Shown: positions 6,060-13,193 of the stretch, piece after piece
Numbering within the stretch: the first letter of the stretch is position 1
Layout: the number at the start of each line of letters is the position of its first letter
Assembly: GCA_947311605.1 (NCBI GenBank)
Contig: CAMZLC010000037.1
Span: forward strand, 1 to 20,070
Source of the DNA: an uncultured Sulfurovum sp.
Lineage (GTDB): Bacteria > Campylobacterota > Campylobacteria > Campylobacterales > Sulfurovaceae
Direction: 5' to 3'
Length of the DNA stretch: 20,070 nucleotides
Made by a program: the position numbers and the translations under genes
Notes under the pieces: generated by a model
What the model saw: only the letters and a program-made list of their open reading frames with translations
Database searches by the model: none
Told to the model about the DNA's origin: nothing

Positions 6060-7721
6060 GTGCACAGACTCAAGAAGCTGCTTGTTCCGTTTCAGAATCA
6101 TAGTATCACCTCTATCTATGTGAGAGGGATGCTGGCGATATTTTTCCTGATCTCTCTGCTTGTAAGTTATGCCGTGTATAGTGAATACAGACATTTTGAC
6201 CAAGAGGCGAAGAGTATACGAAGCAACTACATCAAAGAGCAAAAAGAGAGTATAGTTTTTGACACCAACAGGGTATTGAAATTTATCGCCAATGAGTACT
6301 ATGTAAGAAAATTGACCGTAGATGAGGGGGTGCTCAAAAGACAGATCACCAATGCCATCTCCCAGCTCTACGGTAGACCGGATGAAACAGGGTATATCTT
6401 TGTCTACGACTATGACGGCACCTGCCTTTCAGACCCCGTACAGCCGCAAAATATCGGGAAAAACCTCTACGGCTACAAAGACCCCAACGGCGTACAGGTG
6501 ATCAAAGACTTGATCGATGTTTCCAAGCAAAAAGAGGGGGGCTTCGTGCAGTACACCTGGGTCAAACCCACAACCAAAGAACGGAGCCCGAAGATCTCCT
6601 ATGCCAGAGCATTTGAGCCCTGGGACTGGATGGTAGGTACCGGTGTGTATCTAGATGAAGCGGACAAGGTAATCGTTGCTAAAAAAGAGGTACTGAAGAA
6701 AAAACTCTCCGCCTATCTGCTCAAGATCATGCTGCTGATGACCTTGCTTTTTGCTGCAGGACTGATCGGCGTGAAAGTGATCAACTATATTATCAGACGA
6801 GAGATCAAACGATTTAATCACTTTTTCAAAAGAGCTTCCAGTGAGTATGTCCTCATAGATGATAGGGATATTCGCTTTAAAGAGTTCAAAAAAATGACCA
6901 TCTATATCAATCGCATGGTAGATGAAATCCATGAAAGGAAAAACAGACTCAAGGCACTCAATAAATCCCTGGAGAAAAAGGTTGCCCAAAAAACCCAAAA
7001 CCTCTTGGAGCAAAATCAGCTCCTCGCCAAAGAGAAAGAGTTTAGTGAGGGGCTAGTGCAGGCGCAGGATGCCTTTATCCAGAGAAGTATCCATGAGATG
7101 AACACACCATTGGCAGTGATCATGACACATATCGATATCTACCGCATGAAGCATGGGGAGGATCGCTATATGTCCAAGATAGAAGCAGGTGCCAAAATGA
7201 TCGCCACACTCTACGATGATCTGAGTTATATGGTCAAAAAAGACCGCTTTGCGTATCCAAAAGAGTGGATTGACTTCTCTGGGTTTCTGCTGGAGAGAAT
7301 CCGTTTCTTTCAAGAAGTGGCAGAGGGGAATAAGCATACGATACATACGCAGATCGAATCAGGTATCCTGATCTGTTTTAGTGACATAGAGTTGCAACGA
7401 GTGATAGACAACAATCTCTCCAATGCCATTAAATATGCAAAAAAAGAGACGGATATTCAGGTAAATCTGTATAGGGAAAAAGGAAAAGCTGTTTTGGTAT
7501 TTCAGACCTATTCGCCAAAGATCAAAGATACCCAAAAGATATTTGAACCCTTTCACCGTGAGGAGAGCAGGGTAGAGGGCTTTGGATTGGGGTTGGAAAT
7601 TGTAAAATCTATTTGCGACAGCGCAGGAGTGCAGGTAGAGGTCTACTCGGATGAAGTGCATACACTGTTTAAGTATTATTTTGAAGGAGGTTCTGATGAG
7701 ACTATTGCTGCTGGAAGATGA
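6060..7721 (+). CDS. Cache-domain sensor histidine kinase
   Basis: A 553-residue inner-membrane sensor starting at GTG 6060 with AGGA 6 nt upstream. Order: TM1 (about 19-41); a periplasmic single Cache domain (about 45-205) with the typical TGYIFVYDYDGTCLSDP and WDWMVGTGVYLDE motifs, a fold that commonly binds small organic acids; TM2 (about 217-244); a charged coiled-coil (280-330); HisKA with RSIHEMNTPL and phospho-acceptor His345; HATPase with N-box NNLSNAIKYA (Asn451/452/455), F-box KIFEPF and G2 box GFGLGLEIV (507-515). The usual G1 box DxGxG is absent and replaced by QTYSPKI. It overlaps the response regulator by 26 bp, so the two are a cognate pair. With the symporter downstream, the Cache domain could sense acetate or another carboxylate; the ligand is inferred. 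Confidence 0.93.
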   Translation: MHRLKKLLVPFQNHSITSIYVRGMLAIFFLISLLVSYAVYSEYRHFDQEAKSIRSNYIKEQKESIVFDTNRVLKFIANEYYVRKLTVDEGVLKRQITNAISQLYGRPDETGYIFVYDYDGTCLSDPVQPQNIGKNLYGYKDPNGVQVIKDLIDVSKQKEGGFVQYTWVKPTTKERSPKISYARAFEPWDWMVGTGVYLDEADKVIVAKKEVLKKKLSAYLLKIMLLMTLLFAAGLIGVKVINYIIRREIKRFNHFFKRASSEYVLIDDRDIRFKEFKKMTIYINRMVDEIHERKNRLKALNKSLEKKVAQKTQNLLEQNQLLAKEKEFSEGLVQAQDAFIQRSIHEMNTPLAVIMTHIDIYRMKHGEDRYMSKIEAGAKMIATLYDDLSYMVKKDRFAYPKEWIDFSGFLLERIRFFQEVAEGNKHTIHTQIESGILICFSDIELQRVIDNNLSNAIKYAKKETDIQVNLYREKGKAVLVFQTYSPKIKDTQKIFEPFHREESRVEGFGLGLEIVKSICDSAGVQVEVYSDEVHTLFKYYFEGGSDETIAAGR

Positions 7722-8355
7722 GATTATGTTGCAGGGTGCTATCAAGGAGTACCTGGAGGAGACAGGGTATATCGTCGATGCTTATGAGGATGGAGAGGAG
7801 GCATATCAGGCTATCAAGCAGGAGACCTACGACCTGTTTGTTTTTGACATCAATACCCCCTCTGTAGATGGTCTCTCTCTGCTGGAGAGGCTGCAGCATG
7901 AGAAGATTTTCGTTCCGACTATTTTTATCTCGGCGATCACGCAGATCGAACAGATCAGCAGGGCCTATGCGCTTGGCTGCTACGATTATCTCAAAAAACC
8001 CTTTCATCTCAAGGAGCTGACACTGCATATAGACAGATTACTGAAAATAGCCAATATCAGCTCTCAGACCGTGATACAGCTAAGCAAGTTTTACAGTTAT
8101 GACCTGGAAAGAAAAAAGCTGATGTTTGATGGAGAGGATCAGCCCCTTACGCATAAACAGTCTCAGATCATGGATCTTCTGGCCTCTTTTGGTGGGAAAA
8201 TTGTAGATTTTGATACCCTGCGGTACTATGTCTGGGAGAATGGCCATGTGGACAATGCTACGATCCGTGCAGAGGTGCATCGCGTCAGATCTGTACTCAA
8301 AGAGCATTTGATCGAAAGTATTAAAAGCGTGGGGTATCGGCTTAAGAAATCTTGA
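7696..8355 (+). CDS. OmpR/PhoB-family response regulator
   Basis: 219 residues. The receiver domain (1-115) has the acidic pair EDE (7-9), phospho-acceptor Asp51 in FVFDINTPSVDG, the switch Ser in FISA and Lys101 in LKKPF. A winged-helix DNA-binding domain (about 125-219) has PLTHKQSQIMDLL and ends with the typical RSVLKE...IKSVGYRLKK. The start chosen is ATG 7696, because AAGGAGG (7684-7690) sits 5 nt before it and the receiver begins there with the first beta strand. An upstream in-frame ATG at 7651 would add 15 unrelated residues. The gene begins inside the kinase gene (26-bp overlap). It is a transcription regulator probably phosphorylated by the preceding kinase, and the symporter promoter region immediately downstream is the obvious candidate target. 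Confidence 0.95.
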   Translation: MRLLLLEDEIMLQGAIKEYLEETGYIVDAYEDGEEAYQAIKQETYDLFVFDINTPSVDGLSLLERLQHEKIFVPTIFISAITQIEQISRAYALGCYDYLKKPFHLKELTLHIDRLLKIANISSQTVIQLSKFYSYDLERKKLMFDGEDQPLTHKQSQIMDLLASFGGKIVDFDTLRYYVWENGHVDNATIRAEVHRVRSVLKEHLIESIKSVGYRLKKS

Positions 8356-8439
8356 TCCATAATAAAAAGTAATGTTCTATCTGTAACCAAACGCTACATT
8401 TCTCCTCGTTGGTTCTTGAATCGTGTAGTAAAAACGTCA

Positions 8440-8473
8440 ATGCTACGCATATGCTATTTTGTGTGCCTACAAT
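8440..8473 (+). promoter_or_regulatory. Candidate symporter promoter with ATGCTA tandem repeats
   Basis: ATGCTA occurs at 8440-8445 and again at 8451-8456, 11 bp apart. A -10-like TACAAT follows at 8468-8473 after an 11-bp gap. The second repeat occupies the place of a -35 box, which is otherwise absent. This is the geometry used by PhoB/OmpR-type activators. A GCATATGC palindrome (8447-8454) straddles the two. The start would fall near 8480, giving a leader of about 30 nt to the ATG at 8509. Confidence 0.45.
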
Positions 8474-8508
8474 GAAACTGTACTTTTATGCACAACAAAG
8501 GAGAAAGC

Positions 8509-8763
8509 ATGACCGAAGAAAAAGCCAAAGCGTATTGGCGAGAAAATATCTCTACGATACTGAAGCTGCTGGCAGTGTGGTTTATCGTTTCGTATGGGGC
8601 AGGAATCATCTTTATCAATCAGCTCAACACGATTGAGATCAGCGGAGTGAAACTGGGATTCTGGTTTGCACAGCAGGGAGCTATCTATGTCTTTGTGATA
8701 TTGATTTTTATCTATGTCAGAATGATGAATAAGCTTGATGAAAAATATGATGTACATGAGTAG
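8509..8763 (+). CDS. Sodium:solute symporter small subunit (DUF4212)
   Basis: An 84-residue inner-membrane protein with two hydrophobic segments (about 16-37 and 49-70). The second has the DUF4212 hallmark GFWFAQQGAIYVFVILIF. The family is found directly before large sodium:solute symporters of the VC_2705/ActP-like group, where it is regarded as a small subunit. The start is ATG 8509 with AAGGAG (8498-8503) 5 nt upstream. An in-frame ATG at 8488 would place that SD inside the coding region and is less likely. Its TAG stop (8761-8763) overlaps the SD of the large subunit gene, so the two are translated together. Confidence 0.93.
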   Translation: MTEEKAKAYWRENISTILKLLAVWFIVSYGAGIIFINQLNTIEISGVKLGFWFAQQGAIYVFVILIFIYVRMMNKLDEKYDVHE

Positions 8764-8773
8764 GAGATAGCAT

Positions 8774-10651
8774 ATGGATTTACAAACACTGATATATCTT
8801 TTTGTGGGGCTCTCTTTTGCGCTCTATATAGGGATAGCGATCTGGGCAAAAGCAGCAACGACAAAAGATTTCTATGTGGCAGGTGGTGGCGTACACCCAA
8901 TAGCGAATGGCATGGCAACGGCGGCAGACTGGATGAGTGCAGCGTCGTTTATCTCTCTGGCGGGACTGATCTCCTACAAGGGAAGTGACGGTGGTGCCTA
9001 CCTGATGGGCTGGACAGGCGGCTATGTGCTGCTCGCCTTGCTTTTGGCACCCTATTTGAGGAAATTTGGTAAATTTACAGTACCTGATTTTATCGGGGAC
9101 AGATACTACTCCAATGTAGCAAGAACCGTGGCTGTCGTGGCGACGATCTTTGTCTCCTTTACCTATGTGGCAGGGCAGATGAGGGGTGTGGGGATCGTCT
9201 TTTCTAGATTTTTACAGGTGGACGTCAATACTGGCGTGGTCATTGGCATGGTCATCGTCTTTATCTATGCGGTATTGGGCGGCATGAAGGGTATCACCTA
9301 TACACAGGTCGCACAGTATACCGTGATGATCATCGCCTATCTGATCCCTGCGATATTCCTCTCGTTGATGGTGACGGATACCTTCCTGCCTCAGCTTGGT
9401 ATCTTCGCTACGACCACATTTGATTTTAATGATGGCGTACAAGTGATTCCACAAGGTACTTTCCTGATGCATGCACTGGATCAATCGCTTGCTGACCTTG
9501 GGTTCAAAGAGTATACGCAGCCTGGCAACCTATGGAACATGTTCATGCTGACAGTGGCGCTGATGGTGGGTACTGCAGGACTGCCGCATGTGATTGTGCG
9601 GTTCTTTACGGTACCCAAGGTGAAAGATGCCAGAGCATCTGCGGGGTATGCATTGCTTTTTATTGCCATACTCTATACAACTGTCGCATCGGTCGCTGCT
9701 TTTTCACGCGTCAATATCATTGACAGAGTGCAGAATGTTGAGTACAAACAGTGGGTAACTGAAGGTGTCAAGAAAGAGGATGGCAGAACAAATCACGGTG
9801 CGTGGTTTCAGACCTGGGAGAAAGGCTCCCTGCTGGCATGGAATGATAGAAATGGTGATGGAAAGATACAGTATGCTGCAGGAAAAGCTTTCGACAATGC
9901 CAAAGGAAAGCCGGCATTTGATGGTATAAAAACAGCCCCTGATGGACATAGACTCACCACCAATGCTGTGGGCGCAAAGGGGGCGAAGCCGTTTGATAAT
10001 GAAGTCTATATAGACAGAGATATCATTGTTTTGGCCAACCCTGAAATTGCGAACTTGCCAAACTGGGTAATTGCATTGATCGCAGCAGGCGGATTGGCAG
10101 CAGCACTCTCTACGGCAGCCGGCCTGTTGCTGGTGATCTCTGCTTCGATCTCGCATGACCTGCTTGGAAAAGTCATCTTCAACGATCCTGCGACAGGCAA
10201 AACGAAGCTGAGTGAAAAGTCCGAGCTCATGGCAGCAAGGTTGGCAGCAGTTGCCGCGATTGTGGTGGCAGGGTATCTAGGGATCAATCCTCCCGGGTTT
10301 GTGGCACAGGTGGTTGCCTTTGCCTTTGGATTGGCGGCAGCCTCCTTCTTCCCTGCTATTATCTTGGGAATTTTTGACAAAAGGATGAACAAGGAAGGTG
10401 CCATTGCGGGTATTTCTACCGGATTGATCTTTACCTTCGGATACATTATCTACTTTGTATTTATGGGCGGAGACAAGGCGGATTATCTTTGGGGTATTGC
10501 CCCTACAGGTATCGGTACACTAGGGATGGTGCTGCACTTTATTGTGGCCTATATCGTCTCTCGTATGACTGCGCCTCCGCCTCAGCATATACAGGATCTC
10601 GTAGAGAATATTCGTATTCCCCGTGGGGCAGGAGAAGCACACGACCATTGA
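8774..10651 (+). CDS. Sodium:solute symporter large subunit (acetate-permease-like)
   Basis: A 625-residue integral inner-membrane transporter of the SSS family with about 13 hydrophobic helices. Family motifs: KDFYVAGGGVHPIANGMATAADWMS (written here in two parts: residues 31-40 and 41-55), GGMKGITYTQVAQYTVM, GTAGLPHVIVRFFTV, and the Na2-site helix AALSTAAGLLLVISASISHD with Ser446-Thr447. Paired with DUF4212, it fits the VC_2705 subfamily, related to ActP, which takes up acetate or other short carboxylates with sodium. Exact substrate unknown. Residues about 312-427 form a hydrophilic insert between helices 8 and 9, predicted periplasmic, with an EF-hand-like DRNGDGKI (358-365). SD AGGAG (8762-8766) lies 7 nt before the ATG. 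No acs gene is in the window. Confidence 0.93.
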   Translation: MDLQTLIYLFVGLSFALYIGIAIWAKAATTKDFYVAGGGVHPIANGMATAADWMSAASFISLAGLISYKGSDGGAYLMGWTGGYVLLALLLAPYLRKFGKFTVPDFIGDRYYSNVARTVAVVATIFVSFTYVAGQMRGVGIVFSRFLQVDVNTGVVIGMVIVFIYAVLGGMKGITYTQVAQYTVMIIAYLIPAIFLSLMVTDTFLPQLGIFATTTFDFNDGVQVIPQGTFLMHALDQSLADLGFKEYTQPGNLWNMFMLTVALMVGTAGLPHVIVRFFTVPKVKDARASAGYALLFIAILYTTVASVAAFSRVNIIDRVQNVEYKQWVTEGVKKEDGRTNHGAWFQTWEKGSLLAWNDRNGDGKIQYAAGKAFDNAKGKPAFDGIKTAPDGHRLTTNAVGAKGAKPFDNEVYIDRDIIVLANPEIANLPNWVIALIAAGGLAAALSTAAGLLLVISASISHDLLGKVIFNDPATGKTKLSEKSELMAARLAAVAAIVVAGYLGINPPGFVAQVVAFAFGLAAASFFPAIILGIFDKRMNKEGAIAGISTGLIFTFGYIIYFVFMGGDKADYLWGIAPTGIGTLGMVLHFIVAYIVSRMTAPPPQHIQDLVENIRIPRGAGEAHDH

Positions 10652-10659
10652 TGGATGGT

Positions 10660-10699
10660 AGCCCCTACTCTTGTGGGGCTCCTCCCCTTGGTATAGGGG
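10660..10699 (+). other. Two tandem GC hairpins after the symporter gene
   Basis: AGCCCC/GGGGCT (10660-10665 / 10675-10680, 9-nt loop) is followed at once by CCCCT/AGGGG (10684-10688 / 10695-10699, 6-nt loop). The inner GGGG (10675-10678) and CCCC (10684-10687) can also pair, which would exclude both. No U-tract follows, so this is not a classic intrinsic terminator. It may damp transcription into the DUF294 gene or protect the 3' end of the symporter mRNA. Confidence 0.4.
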
Positions 10700-10749
10700 T
10701 GTATTGACGGTACTGTCAGTCTACCTCTATATCAATATGAGGATATCTT

Positions 10750-12567
10750 TTGAGCTTCAGTGACCAAAAAGCATTTTTTCAATCCATTCATCCCTTCTGT
10801 GATCTATCAGGTGCTGTGCTTGAAAAAGCCATGCAGTATGCCGAGATAGGCTTTTATCCCAAAGAGCATGCACTGATTGCGTTGGGTGCCGCTCCTTCTG
10901 CCCTGTATCTCATTATCAAAGGCGAGGTCAAGGTATACAGTAAAGAACATGAGCTTTTACGCGTCTATCATGCCAATGAAGGGTTTGATGCGGAGGCACT
11001 GATCGAAGGCAGGAGTGCAAGCAGTTATGTAGTGACAGAAGACCTTATTTGCTATGAGTTGAGTCGGAAAGGTTTCATGAAGCTTTTTGACGAGCAGGCA
11101 AGTTTCAGAAAATTTTACCTGATGGATGTTGTAGAGAGAATTTCCTATCTGAAAAATCGAGAAACATCCTCTGATCTGGGAAGTTTTATGATAGCTAGAG
11201 TCATGGATAGCTACCTGCACGAGCCCTGCATTGTAGATGCGAGTACCCTCGTTTCACGTGCAATCAAAAAATCAGTAGAAATGAAGAGCTCTTCGATTGT
11301 AGTGAGAGAGAATGGTGCATGTGGGATTGTGACCGACAGTGACATCAAGACAGCATTGGCGAATGAGACGCTAGATCTCTCTTCGACCATCGGAGAGATG
11401 GCCTGTTTTCCTATTGTAGCAGTGGAGAAAGAAGATTTTTTATTTAATGTCTATCTTCTGCTTATCCAAAAAAATATCAAGCGTGTTGCGGTCAAAGATC
11501 AGGGGGAAATTGTCGGTATGCTGGAGCAGATAGATATTTTGAGCTATTTTGCCAACCATTCCAGACTGGCTACTGTAAAAATAGAAAAAGCAAAGAACAT
11601 TGAGACCCTCAGAGAGGCAAGCCAAGGCTATGTGAATATCGTCAAAAAATTACATGCACAAGGTGTCAAGGCACGCTACATCGCCAAGTTGATCTCGGAA
11701 ATCAATCGAAAAGTATTTACGAGGCTCTTTGAGATGCTGTTGCCGGAAACACTGCGTGAAGATTGTGCTCTGATCATCATGGGGAGCGAGGGGAGGGGAG
11801 AGCAGATACTGCGCACGGATCAGGACAATGGTCTGATTATCCGTGACGGTGTAGATATTAAGCTTTACAGTGAAATCATGCAAAAATTCACAGAAACACT
11901 TATCAGTTTTGGCTATCCTGCCTGTGATGGAAAGATCATGGTCTCCAACCCCTACTGGTGCAAAAGTGAATCGGACTATAAAAAAGAGATCATCCATTGG
12001 ATCGAATATCCTGATATGGACAGCTATATGTATTTTTCTATCTTTTTTGATGCGCGATGCGTAGTGGGGGACAAGAGGCTTCTTGAAGATCTAAAACATA
12101 CGATTTTGGCACACATAGACAGGGGAAACGATATCTACATGGCTCGATTTGCCAAGCTCACAACCCTGTTTGAGACACCGGTTGGATTTTTTAGTACCTT
12201 CTTGCATAGAGACAGAAAGATCGATCTCAAAAAAGCAGGAATCTTTCCTATCGTTCAGGGCATTAGGTCTCTCTCTCTGGCGTATAGCATCACCGCACTC
12301 TCTACGGTAGAGAGGATCAAGGCACTCAAAGCAAAAGAGATAGTGGACGCAACGATGGCAAATGAGCTGACTGAGGCTTTTGAAATACTGCTGTACATCC
12401 GCCTAGAGCAGCAGCTTCGTATACTTGCGGAGGATAAAAAGGTAGGGAATGCGGTAGATACGGATCGTATGAGCAAAATACAGCGGGATCTATTAAAAGA
12501 TAGTTTGCAGATCGTGGAAAAATTCAAAAAGTTTATTGTGCGACACTTTGGCTTGGATAATCTCTGA
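10750..12567 (+). CDS. cNMP-binding/CBS/DUF294 nucleotidyltransferase-like protein
   Basis: 605 residues, starting at TTG 10750 with AGGA (10740-10743) 6 nt upstream. Order: cyclic-nucleotide-binding-like domain (about 15-125); a CBS pair (about 150-270) with ACGIVTDSDIK and GEIVGMLEQIDIL; a linker; a DUF294 nucleotidyltransferase domain with GSEGRGEQILRTDQDNG (345-361), the GS...DxD pattern of the GlnD uridylyltransferase group; and a helical DUF294_C domain (about 465-600). Cytoplasmic. The family is recurrently found beside SSS acetate-type transporters. The likely role is nucleotide sensing coupled to modification of a partner, but no target is established here. The phosphate-binding cassette of the cNMP domain is short and degenerate (FDAEALIEGRSAS), so cyclic nucleotide binding is doubtful. 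The stop overlaps the next start as TGATG. Confidence 0.92.
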   Translation: MSFSDQKAFFQSIHPFCDLSGAVLEKAMQYAEIGFYPKEHALIALGAAPSALYLIIKGEVKVYSKEHELLRVYHANEGFDAEALIEGRSASSYVVTEDLICYELSRKGFMKLFDEQASFRKFYLMDVVERISYLKNRETSSDLGSFMIARVMDSYLHEPCIVDASTLVSRAIKKSVEMKSSSIVVRENGACGIVTDSDIKTALANETLDLSSTIGEMACFPIVAVEKEDFLFNVYLLLIQKNIKRVAVKDQGEIVGMLEQIDILSYFANHSRLATVKIEKAKNIETLREASQGYVNIVKKLHAQGVKARYIAKLISEINRKVFTRLFEMLLPETLREDCALIIMGSEGRGEQILRTDQDNGLIIRDGVDIKLYSEIMQKFTETLISFGYPACDGKIMVSNPYWCKSESDYKKEIIHWIEYPDMDSYMYFSIFFDARCVVGDKRLLEDLKHTILAHIDRGNDIYMARFAKLTTLFETPVGFFSTFLHRDRKIDLKKAGIFPIVQGIRSLSLAYSITALSTVERIKALKAKEIVDATMANELTEAFEILLYIRLEQQLRILAEDKKVGNAVDTDRMSKIQRDLLKDSLQIVEKFKKFIVRHFGLDNL

Positions 12568-13193
12568 TGTTTAAAGCATGGAGGAGAAAGCAAAGCAGAA
12601 ACGCACTCAAAGATAAAAAATATGAGATACTGTTGCAGCCGTATACGGGCACTGAGCTGGTGGTCTTGGATACGGAAACGACAGGATTGGATCCCAAAAA
12701 GGATGAAATACTCTCGATAGGTGCCGTGATCATTCGTGACAACAAGATAGTGATGCACCGCTCTTTTGAGCGCTTTTTGAAACCAAGTACCGGGATCAGT
12801 CAAGAGAGTATCAAGATACACCATATCAGGGAGTGCGATCTTGCCCATGCCGTTGAGGCAGAAGTGGCGATTCGAGAGCTTCTGGACTTCATAGAAAATC
12901 GACCTATTGCAGGATACTACATCGGATTTGATCACCAAATAGTGAGCCAATACACTAAGAGGTATATAGGTATACCCTTGCCAAATGAGACGATTGAGCT
13001 CTCCAGTATGTACTACAGGAGATATAGAAAATCCTCTTCGTATGAGTTTGTAGATCTCAAGTTTGATGCGATCATGAATGCGTTGCATCTTCCTTTTTTG
13101 GGGAAGCATGATGCGTTAAATGATGCAGTTATGTCCGCTATGATCTACCTGAAGCTCAAAACGATGCCTGAATACAAGGGCGCATTTTCCTAA
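12567..13193 (+). CDS. DEDDh 3'-5' exonuclease (DnaQ/Pol III epsilon-like)
   Basis: 208 residues with the three exonuclease motifs: Exo I VVLDTETTGLDP (Asp35, Glu37), Exo II YYIGFDHQ (Asp122) and Exo III HDALNDA (His181, Asp186), which makes it DEDDh. It hydrolyses 3' ends of DNA or RNA with two metal ions. The basic N-terminus (MFKAWRRKQSRNALKDKK) precedes the catalytic fold. It starts at ATG 12567, sharing one base with the TGA of the DUF294 gene, so it is translationally coupled to it. This context points to a stand-alone exonuclease of the accessory kind rather than the replicative proofreading subunit. The 3' end overlaps the convergent serA stop by 4 bp. Confidence 0.93.
   Translation: MFKAWRRKQSRNALKDKKYEILLQPYTGTELVVLDTETTGLDPKKDEILSIGAVIIRDNKIVMHRSFERFLKPSTGISQESIKIHHIRECDLAHAVEAEVAIRELLDFIENRPIAGYYIGFDHQIVSQYTKRYIGIPLPNETIELSSMYYRRYRKSSSYEFVDLKFDAIMNALHLPFLGKHDALNDAVMSAMIYLKLKTMPEYKGAFS

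Noticed and set aside
7651..7695. Earlier start of the response regulator at 7651
   Set aside because: The extra 15 residues precede the first strand of the receiver, and AAGGAGG is placed for the ATG at 7696.
8488..8508. Earlier start of the DUF4212 gene at 8488
   Set aside because: The SD AAGGAG lies inside this extension, 5 nt before the ATG at 8509.
12255..13109. 284-codon minus-strand open frame
   Set aside because: It spans the junction of two strongly supported plus-strand genes, has no domain-like sequence and is a shadow of their codons.
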